This document shows, piece after piece, positions 9,701 to 17,052 of a DNA stretch of 24,513 nt. The notes beneath the pieces are model-generated. The model made no database searches. It saw only the letters and a list, made by a program, of their open reading frames with translations, and was not told the DNA's origin. The first letter of the stretch is position 1. Every line of letters starts with the position of its first letter. The position numbers were made by a program, and so were the translations under genes. Source of the stretch: a virus; the IMG/VR virus record IMGVR_UViG_3300029914_000135, positions 1 through 24,513 of that record. One strand, 5' to 3'.

Positions 9701-11915
9701 CCAATGCTGGAGTTGTAAGTCCGCAAGTAGGAGCACCAGAGTTTTGGTTCGGTAACGCCCCACCTGCAACCACGTTAGGTGGATTAACACCAGCATTGTG
9801 AGTTGCCGTAGGGACAGCTAATTCCGCAATGGCTACGTTAGAACCTCCTGAGTTAGTCGCAGTGATGACAAAAGTGTGTGTAGCACTGGGGGTTACCTTG
9901 AAATGGGCAGCTTGAAGCGATGTTGTACCGCCGAAGTTAGCGGGTCCGTACCGATAGCCATCATTTCCTGCATAGCTTTCGGATATTGTCGATGTGCCAA
10001 ACACTGTGTCGGTTAATGGACTACCACCGTCGGCGGTGATTTGCCACGACCCGCCAAAGCCCGGTCCTGCTGGATAGATGACTTCTATATCTCCTCCAGC
10101 ACCCACATATATACCCGATAGAGTCATTGTGGTGGAGGCTGAAGATGTAACCTCTAATTGTGGGTTAGCTGAGAAGCTAGCCTGTGCGAACTGACCGCAT
10201 GAGGAAGCTGTTCCATTGCTACAACTTACTGATACCGGGGTAGTGGAAGATGTGCATCCAGCACCGAACTGAGTAATCGTGAATGGAAGTTCAATCTGCC
10301 CACTAGCGTTAATAACCGCACTAGAAGTGGCCGTGTATCCTGTTCCCCCGGAAATTAATGTTAACCCTGTGGTGACGTATGTACCGGGACTGTTAACCGT
10401 CTGGACAATAGCGTTACCAGAGCCGATCTGAAGATATGTGCCATTAACAAGCTGAAAGTTACCAGAAGCATTAAGTGTGACTGTCTGGACTACTCCTCCG
10501 CTAACTGTAATAGTGGCAGTCATGCCTGTTGCACCCGCACTGTAAACGGTGGGAACAAAAGTCACGTTTTGAGTCGAGCATGAAAACGTCAGGATATTAC
10601 CTGTCTGGTAAAATATGCCCTGTGTTGCTCCGGGGAGTGTGCTAGGCGTACCAAGTACCTGATAAGGTGACCAGCCCGAACCTAACGCCCAAACGTTAGT
10701 TGGGGTGAACGCGCAGGTATCGGAAGAAATCGACTGTGTAGCATTTAGGTTAAAATAAGGAAAAGTGATCGTTGTGGAAGTGGCGGCTGTAAGTTCTACC
10801 CAACCCACGGTGTTAAGGCCAGTCAGTGTAGTGCATCCGCTTACTAACAATCTCTGGTGCGGGACATAATTGTTGGCGATAGTAACTACCGCCTGATTAG
10901 CACCGAGAGAGATAGCTTGTCCAGACTGGGTTACAGCCTGAGCTATTGGCAGATACTTATCTTGCATCGGAGTTGCGATATGCACCATTGCTGCACGACT
11001 TTGAGAAACGAAAGAATATTGGTGCGACAATGGCGGAGTTACATTAGTTTCCGCATCCAAATTGTTAGTGTTATACTGAGCCACGACAACAGGGTTAGCT
11101 TGGTCTGAAGGTGCGAAGCCAGAGAACGCACGATTAGCCCAGTCTCCCGATCTATCTCCCGCTACGTTAGTAGCAATCTGACCGTAAGGTGTCGTGGAAC
11201 AAGCTGACTCTGGAACATTAAGGTCAAAACATACGTATTGCGCCCATGAGCCGAGAATGTAAGGACCAAGCTGCGTATAAACTAACCCCAAACCTGCTGA
11301 GTTAGAATCGCCCATCGTCACAGCGCCGCCCTGAGAAGCATTAAGCGTGGGATGGTTTTCCAAAATACCGGGCGCATCCTCGTATAATGTGTTGTCTGGG
11401 GTCAATCCCCCGAAGGCACCTGCATTGTTGTATTGTATAGAACCATTAGCGCCTCCCGGCGTGGAACTACCGTGAATCCAGTTAAATATAGTTCTTACAT
11501 CGGTTATACCATTTGTGGCAATTCCCGATCCATTTGTAACAACTTTTGCAATAGGAATTTGCGAACCAGTAAAAACAGATTGACTAACCGTTGGTATGCA
11601 ACTGTTTGTTGTATCTAAGTATATGTAGTTGGTAGTATTAGCAGCTAATGTTAAAGCCGGGCTAGTAGGGTAACCGGGGTATTGTACTATACTTCCACAA
11701 TTCGCTGTACCGCCTCCTAACGTAATAGTGAGTGCTCCGCTAGCAGGAGTAGACAAAGGTCCAGCCAAAGGCATATAACCGGGAGCGACACCATTTGTAT
11801 ATTTTGCATTAACTGCATACAAAGGCTGTCCATTAGTAGCTTGTGGCTGCTGAGCATACGTACAGAAAGACGCCAAAATTAAAGCTATCCCTATAATATG
11901 TTTAAAAATGTTCAT
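6729..11915 (-). CDS. Giant tail fibre/tailspike with SGNH hydrolase-like domain
   Basis: The 1728-residue product begins with a Sec-type signal peptide (residues 1-21, charged start, hydrophobic core, A-QQ end). A short beta domain common in fibre proteins follows (about 70-145). Then comes a discontinuous SGNH/GDSL-like esterase: block I GDSNSAG (202-208, nucleophile S204), block II RAFSG (about 262-266), block III YNTNN (about 281-285), and block V NGLHMSSSGH (796-805). A large beta-rich insertion lies between blocks III and V. The residues after 830 hold further beta domains and then typical fibre repeats (GTVSSVGLTLPSWLTVTGS). The C-terminus is a compact GDPT-ending domain with four or five Cys. 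SGNH domains on phage fibres usually deacetylate host surface glycans. The usual block V Asp is Asn796. The start has only a distant GAGGAG site. Confidence 0.8.
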   Translation of the reverse strand: MNIFKHIIGIALILASFCTYAQQPQATNGQPLYAVNAKYTNGVAPGYMPLAGPLSTPASGALTITLGGGTANCGSIVQYPGYPTSPALTLAANTTNYIYLDTTNSCIPTVSQSVFTGSQIPIAKVVTNGSGIATNGITDVRTIFNWIHGSSTPGGANGSIQYNNAGAFGGLTPDNTLYEDAPGILENHPTLNASQGGAVTMGDSNSAGLGLVYTQLGPYILGSWAQYVCFDLNVPESACSTTPYGQIATNVAGDRSGDWANRAFSGFAPSDQANPVVVAQYNTNNLDAETNVTPPLSHQYSFVSQSRAAMVHIATPMQDKYLPIAQAVTQSGQAISLGANQAVVTIANNYVPHQRLLVSGCTTLTGLNTVGWVELTAATSTTITFPYFNLNATQSISSDTCAFTPTNVWALGSGWSPYQVLGTPSTLPGATQGIFYQTGNILTFSCSTQNVTFVPTVYSAGATGMTATITVSGGVVQTVTLNASGNFQLVNGTYLQIGSGNAIVQTVNSPGTYVTTGLTLISGGTGYTATSSAVINASGQIELPFTITQFGAGCTSSTTPVSVSCSNGTASSCGQFAQASFSANPQLEVTSSASTTMTLSGIYVGAGGDIEVIYPAGPGFGGSWQITADGGSPLTDTVFGTSTISESYAGNDGYRYGPANFGGTTSLQAAHFKVTPSATHTFVITATNSGGSNVAIAELAVPTATHNAGVNPPNVVAGGALPNQNSGAPTCGLTTPALAGCQVVYSDWLSTLVNQLNGEGMVVKYYDNQNIDPVSGYFNSSPNNSLQNNIVTNANNGLHMSSSGHSQVAGNALAAANAAPATSQFVQAHQGIEYAHNSASNGYWIGSYYGNQFSGAPTFGNYETQGLVNVYPQTWGDWFCQLANPNTTSLIPPVGNYAITPDCGFGFEENQDFQSGGSSSGVLHSLSLPLVSSQTATSHPIELSGTYGNLGVYVVSYTQGTGYTGTPVFTWVSDGSCSTYPVVEAYLRSSSVSITLLTQGVCATGVPSYTLTGISGGSGFTFVVARAGAVSISSQMPGAYTGSGSVTLTGGQCSVTPTLTTSLSGGGIVASINNAGNCWIAPTGFTVSGYTGSGFTITTALPTGGDTSSRWQMLVNGNNLTLMERNALTGVALPQFQVLDLSGGGFKVNLGNTQGIQVGYAYTLDASLLTANITGVPMTTLTTTGSGAATYTAGTGILNIPNNGTGLSGMTATQVAIAGSASTVTSSKAIQGTDTNILSSGTISGTGASLCTDANGGATTSGCTSGSGTVTGSGTTGKLTEWTSSSAVGNAPITDSGTALTVTENTTFSGSGASNIAIGADGSAAGTINLSNGSASAHSILGSAATTTNTILFPATVIANGDLVTCTTSGTTCTLTDGGAPSTGTVSSVGLTLPSWLTVTGSPITGSGTLAVTGTSETANFFLAAPNGSAGAMTPRLIVTADLPTGIPIANIGSSGLSGASPIAISSSGAISISGVAGEVPNGTSGTFTATPTLGASGTLGSLTFGNATSGTLTLQTVTGALGTVTASLPANTGTIAELNLAQTFSANQIVNSAFGVEESSVIANAALSIGTVAWGSSPTNAYAIYALAPTGATNNYLINLFNSGGSTSEFNVTSAGAGTFNGNVTASNVVASSGTGTFLNVSLTGIMTSKTIDQHAANNFGGTCSMSSSTSCTITLGTTYTTPVCVATVQSTTVIAAGCTVSGTTVTITAASSNSATWGAFVFGDPT

Positions 11916-11924
11916 AAAATAAAC

Positions 11925-12848
11925 TTATACTCCTCTTGCTTGTGTACCTTGTTGTACCCTGTCTTCATTAACTATCGGCTGTCCTGTAATAGCGGACCAT
12001 CCTTGAAGAAATATATTAATTTGTGTTTGACTAAGCCCTTGACTAGCTCCTAACAAAGAAGCTATGAATTTTTGGTTAGCCAACTGAAACCTAGAAACAT
12101 CATCACCAAAAAATAACATCAACGCTACGAATCCCCAAGTATACAAGCGCGAGTATTCATCTGGTATTGGTGTCCAAGTAGCATTAACACTATCTAGTAT
12201 TGGGGGTTTTTGCTGTATGGTTATAGCTACTGGATAAGACATATCGGGAACGGGCATTAGTCTAAAAGTGACATTACCGTTTCCATCGTCTGATTGTGCA
12301 GATATATAATTAGGGGGAGATTGTGCCGAATCTAAACTAAGGCACAGCTTAGAAGGGATTTCTTTCCAATAAGGACTTTGTGTGTTAGGATTTAGTAATT
12401 GAATTGATGTAGTTTCAATCCAATCAAAATTGTATGTTGTACTTACGGGAGTATTTATAGACCCTAAATTAGTCCAAACTGCTGATCCATCGGTAGTCGT
12501 ACTCCCTTTGGTAGCATTAAATGTAGGAATAGTAGAACCTGTGGTCCCGGCTGTGGTAACACTCTGACAGTTTCCATTAGAATCGACTAATACCCAACCT
12601 GTAGAAACAGCAAACGTTGCTGTCCAATTAAATATTGTATAGTCTTGCTGCCCCTGTGTTGTTATAAAACCAGTAACTTTACGATTCCATCTCCAAGCAA
12701 AGGGTGCTCCTAAAATCGTCTGTAGAACTAAATTGGCACTTGTCATGGCAGGTTCTAAATTATTACCATAGGTTGTGGACCGCTGGAATATAAACCTCTT
12801 AGCCCATTGTATTGTATCTTTTAGCTGTATAGTGCTCGAAGAAGCCAT
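11925..12848 (-). CDS. Head-tail adaptor/neck-like protein, paralog 2 (307 aa)
   Basis: This is a second copy of the adaptor-like fold (see the 451-residue neighbour). The conserved points are STIQLKD (4-11), FAWRWNR (50-56) and TPIPDEYSR with the following helices. A 45-residue Gly/Thr module interrupts it at about residues 85-130 (VDSNGNCQSVTTAGTTGS to DGSAVW). The ATG at 12848 has AGGAG 5 nt upstream. It lies after a strong terminator, so it may need readthrough or a promoter that I cannot identify. The C-terminus is Gln/Arg-rich. It probably forms a ring in the neck. The stop is 9 nt from the tailspike start. Confidence 0.6.
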   Translation of the reverse strand: MASSSTIQLKDTIQWAKRFIFQRSTTYGNNLEPAMTSANLVLQTILGAPFAWRWNRKVTGFITTQGQQDYTIFNWTATFAVSTGWVLVDSNGNCQSVTTAGTTGSTIPTFNATKGSTTTDGSAVWTNLGSINTPVSTTYNFDWIETTSIQLLNPNTQSPYWKEIPSKLCLSLDSAQSPPNYISAQSDDGNGNVTFRLMPVPDMSYPVAITIQQKPPILDSVNATWTPIPDEYSRLYTWGFVALMLFFGDDVSRFQLANQKFIASLLGASQGLSQTQINIFLQGWSAITGQPIVNEDRVQQGTQARGV

Positions 12849-12868
12849 GTAATCTCCTAAAACAAAAA

Positions 12869-12899
12869 ACGGGGAATACTCATAAAGAATACTCCCCGT
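12869..12899 (-). terminator. Strong intrinsic terminator between the two adaptor genes
   Basis: The minus strand reads a 13-bp stem (ACGGGGAGTATTC / GAGTATTCCCCGT, with two G-U pairs) and a TTTAT loop, followed directly by TTTTT-G-TTTT. It lies 20 nt after the 451-aa gene and 20 nt before the 307-aa gene, so it should reduce expression of the tail genes relative to the head genes. Confidence 0.85.
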
Positions 12900-12918
12900 C
12901 TTGTAACTTCTAAATTAT

Positions 12919-14274
12919 TTACCAACCACTCCACGGTCCAAAAGGTTGCGCCGGAGTAATTTGATTAATAGCGTATCCAGTATCCATAATGATAGAACTC
13001 GGATAAAAGCCGTAATCGTCCATTTCTCTATCAGATTGTCTAACAGCGTGGTCTAGGGCTTCTAACCATATTTGTCGTTCTTGTGGGTAACGCGCTCTAA
13101 CTTTTGCATCGGGGTTTCTACGATAACATTCTGCGAAGAACCCTTGCTTAAACGCCCATTCAAAATCATCTGGTATAGGATTAAGATACTGCGTAAGGTT
13201 AAAGAACCTTGGTGCTCTCATTTGTCCTATAGGCTGAATAAGCCACACTACCCCGTTTTGTGGAGGTATAGGGTTTAATCTAATACCTTGTCCTTTAGGG
13301 TTAACTGCTGTCCAGACACATGAGCCGTCTGTTACTGTAGTAGCAGTAGCTAAAGGATTTCTAAACGTAGGGTAAGTAGGAAACTGTGTCCATGCGGGTT
13401 GCGTGTTTCCACAAGTTCCATAAGTCGTTAATGCCCATAGATTACCATACTGATCGGCTATACACGTAGAAGCATTAATAGGTGTTGCTAACGTCTGTAA
13501 GGGGTTGGTATAAATAACACCCGGACCCGGATTCTGTTGTCCCGTTTGGTTTGGACCTGCTACGGTCGTTTGACCTGAAGGAAACCCTGCTGTTGGGCCT
13601 AATGGTGCCGCGCCCCAAGTTCCTGTCATTAATTGGTCATTGGGTAACCAACAAATCTTTCCGCCACCGCTAGTTTGAAAGTTAGTAACTTGTAAGTCTT
13701 TTCTAACCTCTAACTGATTCTTAGACTTTGATATACATGTTTGGTTTATATTAACTGCCCATGCACTTTCTAGCCATCCAAGATTTACCAAACCGGGTAT
13801 GAAATAATCTTGCTGCAAACTAATGGTGGGGAACGGCGGTATATTAAATCTATTCCATTTCCAATTATAAGGCTGTCCAGCCGGACCACCGTTTATCAAC
13901 GCTTGCATAACGTCGTTAGCAATTGATAGAGCAGGGGCTTGTGATAACCCGCCAGTTGCTAGAGCAGGAGAAACGTCGCCTAACGAGGAAGCATCATTTA
14001 CTACCTCTTGTAATCTTATAGTAGAGTTGGCCGGAACACTGGCGCTCGGTGTTATAGGAGTTACACTTACATAAATTAAAGCATAAAACTCAACTCCGGT
14101 ATCAGATGCTACTAGATATAAATTGTTAGCATCATATCTAGTAGATTGAAACCAAACTTGTCCTCCAGTAATATACTCAAAAATAACTGATCCGGGTATT
14201 GCACCTAGATTATGAGGTAAGGTGAAATTACCCGGAGCCGTTGTAGTAAAAAAGACTGAAACACTAGAAGGCAT
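12919..14274 (-). CDS. Head-tail adaptor/neck-like protein, paralog 1 (451 aa)
   Basis: This protein shares its body with the next gene. Both have a helical N-terminal section starting STIRLQE / STIQLKD, a motif around YNWKWNR / FAWRWNR, and a C-terminal helical part after NPIPDDFEW / TPIPDEYSR. This layout resembles tail-tubular-A or neck adaptor proteins that join portal and tail in podophages. This copy has an extra N-terminal beta domain (residues 1-70, VFFTTTAPGNFTLPHNLG) and a long insertion. Residues 268-328 are a Gly/Thr/Trp module (DQYGNLWALTTYGTCG to DGSCVW) also seen in other tail genes here. The ATG at 14274 has GGAG 5 nt upstream. The adaptor role is inferred from family layout and position. 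Confidence 0.6.
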   Translation of the reverse strand: MPSSVSVFFTTTAPGNFTLPHNLGAIPGSVIFEYITGGQVWFQSTRYDANNLYLVASDTGVEFYALIYVSVTPITPSASVPANSTIRLQEVVNDASSLGDVSPALATGGLSQAPALSIANDVMQALINGGPAGQPYNWKWNRFNIPPFPTISLQQDYFIPGLVNLGWLESAWAVNINQTCISKSKNQLEVRKDLQVTNFQTSGGGKICWLPNDQLMTGTWGAAPLGPTAGFPSGQTTVAGPNQTGQQNPGPGVIYTNPLQTLATPINASTCIADQYGNLWALTTYGTCGNTQPAWTQFPTYPTFRNPLATATTVTDGSCVWTAVNPKGQGIRLNPIPPQNGVVWLIQPIGQMRAPRFFNLTQYLNPIPDDFEWAFKQGFFAECYRRNPDAKVRARYPQERQIWLEALDHAVRQSDREMDDYGFYPSSIIMDTGYAINQITPAQPFGPWSGW

Positions 14275-14289
14275 ATTGTCTCCAAATTA

Positions 14290-14919
14290 TTAACGAAGGG
14301 TAACTTGATCCATCATTTCACGGAAATACTCACCATTATCAGACCATTTAAACTGACCAGAACTACTAGTATGATTTCTAGTAGGAAACGCACAAGCTGT
14401 TTTATACTCTATAAAAGCTTCTATATAAACTTCTTCGGTCTTATAGCGAGGTGTACCATCATAGTTCCTAGCATCTCGAATAGGTGGTTTCCAAGTTTTC
14501 CCACAACGTAGACACCGCACCCATGTATCGCCATTACTCATAATATGTTTAAGAACAGCATATTGAGGGTCTTGTCCTTGTCCATAAACAACGCCCTGAG
14601 CGCCGTCACCGCCTTTGTGGTGGTTACATCGAGCCTGTACAGCCTTGTCTGTGTCTGCTAGCTGCCGTAATGTGTGCCCGTTGATAATACTACGAGATTG
14701 CTTTGTTTCACGTTTTAATTGACGCTCTGCTAGTCGCTCCTGAATATCTTGAAGATTGGCCTCTTGTTCCAATAAACGAAGTCTAGCCGATTTTAACTCA
14801 AGCTCTTTAGCTTCAACTTCTAAAGCAGCTAACTTATTTTTATTTGTATCTACTTCTTGAGTCTTATGTAACACACCTGTTATATTTGAAGACTCTTCAC
14901 CGCTTAAACCTTTACTCAC
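14290..14919 (-). CDS. Coiled-coil and zinc-ribbon-like phage protein
   Basis: The 209-residue product starts at a GTG with a GGAGGAGA site 7 nt upstream. Residues about 20-80 form a strong coiled coil (alternating Leu with Glu, Lys and Arg, ending ERLAERQLKRETKQSR). Residues about 97-143 hold a putative metal site: C-x2-H (CNHH) and C-x2-C (CLRCGKTW) separated by about 35 residues, with GDTWVRCLRC before the second pair. This suggests a single zinc ribbon, possibly for nucleic acid or protein binding. The C-terminal 60 residues are aromatic-rich. It directly precedes the adaptor-like gene by 15 nt. I do not know a confirmed function. Confidence 0.65.
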   Translation of the reverse strand: MSKGLSGEESSNITGVLHKTQEVDTNKNKLAALEVEAKELELKSARLRLLEQEANLQDIQERLAERQLKRETKQSRSIINGHTLRQLADTDKAVQARCNHHKGGDGAQGVVYGQGQDPQYAVLKHIMSNGDTWVRCLRCGKTWKPPIRDARNYDGTPRYKTEEVYIEAFIEYKTACAFPTRNHTSSSGQFKWSDNGEYFREMMDQVTLR

Positions 14920-14943
14920 TAATTATCTCCTCCTGATTTTTAA

Positions 14944-15594
14944 TTATTCACTTAGCTTGCCACCCGCATTTCTAAACATGTGTAATGTGTAATTATATCT
15001 ATCGAACTGCTCTGTATACTTTGGGTAGCCAAATAGCTTATTAGCGTCATCCTCAGAGATAATACCTTTTAGTATGATCTGCAAAAGACATGTACGCCAA
15101 CCTCTGCGCCTTTCTGCTAAAGGAATACCTTGAGCATCGAAGTTCATGATAGATAACTCAGGCATTGGGCCTACTTGTACCCAACAAGCAACTTCAGGCT
15201 CTCCTAGTCCGTTTTTAGAAACCCATAATACAGCCTTATCGTGATGTGGGTGCTGCTTATAGAAACAAACTATTCCATGCTTTCGGAGTCTACGAATAAA
15301 CTCTGCATGGTCAATTACTGTTCCCGTTCTAGCTTCCACGTTTTCATATTCTTCTGGTGTTAGCCACTGATACTCTTTGGCAGATTCTTGATTAGCCTCT
15401 TGTAGTCTGCATAATTCCTCTTGAGTCTGTGAGCTAATCGGGGCATCTGTGTAATGTTTTTGGGAGTATTCTTCAACTTGTGCTGCTAATTCGGGAGACA
15501 TGTTATCGCCCATTTCAGCCGCATAGCTCATCCAAGGTGGCGTTTCCTCTAATCGAGTACCTTGTAAACTTTGTATTTCTTGTGCTGTTGGCAC
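14944..15594 (-). CDS. Conserved-looking phage protein, unknown function
   Basis: The frame is open to a GTG at 15609, but I chose the GTG at 15594 (VPTAQEIQ...), because GAGGAG lies 7 nt before it. This gives 216 residues. The N-terminal half is charged and helical with Glu/Gln runs. The C-terminal half is compact and rich in aromatic and basic residues (IVCFYKQHPHHDKAVLWVSKNG, then GPMPELSIMNFDAQGIPLAERRRGWRT). I recall similar proteins between head and neck genes of uncultured phages, but know no function. It is followed 24 nt later by the zinc-ribbon-like protein. Confidence 0.65.
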   Translation of the reverse strand: MPTAQEIQSLQGTRLEETPPWMSYAAEMGDNMSPELAAQVEEYSQKHYTDAPISSQTQEELCRLQEANQESAKEYQWLTPEEYENVEARTGTVIDHAEFIRRLRKHGIVCFYKQHPHHDKAVLWVSKNGLGEPEVACWVQVGPMPELSIMNFDAQGIPLAERRRGWRTCLLQIILKGIISEDDANKLFGYPKYTEQFDRYNYTLHMFRNAGGKLSE

Positions 15595-15620
15595 CTTTAG
15601 TCTCCTCACTAATAATGCTT

Positions 15621-15669
15621 CTGCTATATAAAAACGTTTAGCTAATGAACGTTACCTATTATATAGCAG
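15621..15669. promoter_or_regulatory. Long imperfect hairpin in a 180-nt intergenic gap
   Basis: The gap 15595-15773 holds no gene that I can see. It contains a 10-bp perfect inverted repeat (CTGCTATATA at 15621-15630, TATATAGCAG at 15660-15669) enclosing a second pair of AACGTT boxes. The structure ends about 26 nt upstream of the next gene's start. No T-run follows, so it is not a typical terminator. It may be an RNA processing or regulatory site. No consensus promoter was found nearby. Confidence 0.45.
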
Positions 15670-15773
15670 TGTAACTAAGCGCATGGCCGTGCTAACTAGT
15701 TACTAAAACTAATAGTAGTCTATATCCGGTAATCCACCATATTTTGACATATATTAGTATAAAACTTTTTAAA

Positions 15774-16085
15774 TCAATCGGACTCTAGCGCAGGAATGTG
15801 GGTTGAAATTCGTCTATAGACTGCTAAAGCTCTAAGACATTCCTCGACTACCATTTGGTAATCCGATGGACTGCAATCAAACTCACCACGCATCCAAAGT
15901 TCCCTAAACGCAGCTTCCGCTTGTGGGTCAGTATCTAATAGAGCCTCAAACAATTCATGTGAGTGCTCTTTTTCTTCTTTGCGAAGGCGGCGTAGCTGTT
16001 TAACCAGACTACGCTGCGCTCGATTTTGGTGTCTAAGAACGCTTACAAGCGCGTCCTCATCTGTGTTATCTTCGTATTGTGACAT
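15774..16085 (-). CDS. Small helical phage protein, unknown function
   Basis: The 103-residue protein is highly charged and predicted helical: an acidic N-terminus (EDNTDEDA), a basic amphipathic helix (RAQRSLVKQLRRLRKEEKEH, about 21-42), and a further helical C-terminal half. The ATG at 16085 has AGGAG 8 nt upstream. It lies 31 nt after the Ig-like gene and before a 164-nt gap. I do not recognise the family. Its location between head and neck genes suggests an assembly or regulatory role, without further support. Confidence 0.6.
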   Translation of the reverse strand: MSQYEDNTDEDALVSVLRHQNRAQRSLVKQLRRLRKEEKEHSHELFEALLDTDPQAEAAFRELWMRGEFDCSPSDYQMVVEECLRALAVYRRISTHIPALESD

Positions 16086-16116
16086 TGCGCGTCTCCTCTT
16101 TCGCTCAACTATTTAA

Positions 16117-17037
16117 TTACGGAAGCACCTGCACATCAACAGATTTATAGATTTTGTTAATTGGAAGACCGTTCATAATGTTACCACTAGAAACAATATC
16201 ACCAATTGTGTTATTAAACGTTGGATACGAAACCTCAATCTCAATACCACCAGCCGCAACACCTGTAATAAGTCCTGTAGCGGACACCGTAGCCACATGC
16301 TGTGAAGTACCAGATGGGATATAAGTATTTCCACTAAGAGTCTTAGACCCGTATGCAACATAAGTAAGAGCAGTTGTTTCTTGCTGTGTAGCGGTAGCAG
16401 CGTGTGTCTCCGCAACGCCGTTAGGGTTGGTAAGAGTCAACGTAGTCGTATTAGATGCTGTACACTGGAAAGTACCGTTGTTAGAAGCATTGGTAGCGAA
16501 ACCAGTAACCGTGAACGTAAAACCAGCAAAAGCGTTTGATCCGCCACCTGTAATTGTACCCGTATACACCGTCACACTAGCCTGATCCTGAGCAGTAGCA
16601 GCATGTGTCTCTGCGATTGCAGCAATGTTGTTAAGCGTAAGTGTAGTAGTCGTACTAGCTGTACACTGGAAAGTACCGTTGTTAGAAGCATTGGTAGCGA
16701 AACCAGCCACAACAAAAGTAGCACCCGCGTAAGCATTTGAACCACCACCTGTAATCGTACCCGTATACACCGCAACACCAGCAGCCGAAGTAGCAACAGC
16801 ACTGAGAGTAAGGTCGGCAGGAGACGAAGCATTAGCAGCAGCGGTAAGCGTAAACGCTGTACCAGCAATTTGCTCCGCACCTGAAACATCCTGAATCTGT
16901 GTCTCTAGCTGAAACGTAGTAGGCCAAGTATTAGCGGATAAAGATAAAGTTACGGCTGGATTCTTTGTAGTACCCCCATTGCCCGTAACAACAAGTTTGG
17001 TAGGTGTACCTAAACCTGTAGTTGCTTGATAAGCCAT
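16117..17037 (-). CDS. Ig-like (Big_2-type) structural protein with duplicated beta module
   Basis: The 306-residue product has three parts. Residues 1-87 are a beta-rich N-terminal domain (LSANTWPTTFQLETQIQD). Residues about 90-220 contain two copies of a 67-residue module beginning VYTGTITGGGSNA and passing through FATNASNNGTFQCTAS. Residues about 225-290 look like a bacterial Ig-like group 2 domain (YIPSGTSQHVATVSATGLITGVAAGG). Such domains occur on phage heads and tails and may bind host or environmental polysaccharide. The two modules are also near-identical at DNA level over 49 nt, which indicates recent duplication. The start has AAGGAG 8 nt upstream. It lies in the head region, so a head fibre or decoration role is likely, but not proven. 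Confidence 0.7.
   Translation of the reverse strand: MAYQATTGLGTPTKLVVTGNGGTTKNPAVTLSLSANTWPTTFQLETQIQDVSGAEQIAGTAFTLTAAANASSPADLTLSAVATSAAGVAVYTGTITGGGSNAYAGATFVVAGFATNASNNGTFQCTASTTTTLTLNNIAAIAETHAATAQDQASVTVYTGTITGGGSNAFAGFTFTVTGFATNASNNGTFQCTASNTTTLTLTNPNGVAETHAATATQQETTALTYVAYGSKTLSGNTYIPSGTSQHVATVSATGLITGVAAGGIEIEVSYPTFNNTIGDIVSSGNIMNGLPINKIYKSVDVQVLP
16397..16790 (-). repeat. Tandem duplication, 201-bp period, in the Ig-like gene
   Basis: Two copies of a 67-codon unit lie head to tail, with equivalent bases 201 bp apart. A 49-nt stretch is identical in both (16457-16505 and 16658-16706). Outer edges are approximate. Confidence 0.85.
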
Positions 17038-17052
17038 TTTATTTTCTCCTTA

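Noticed and set aside
16173-16889. Two Leu-rich minus-strand ORFs inside the Ig-like gene
   Set aside because: They are out-of-frame readings of the repeat region (runs of Leu from GTA/GCA-rich DNA), without ribosome sites.
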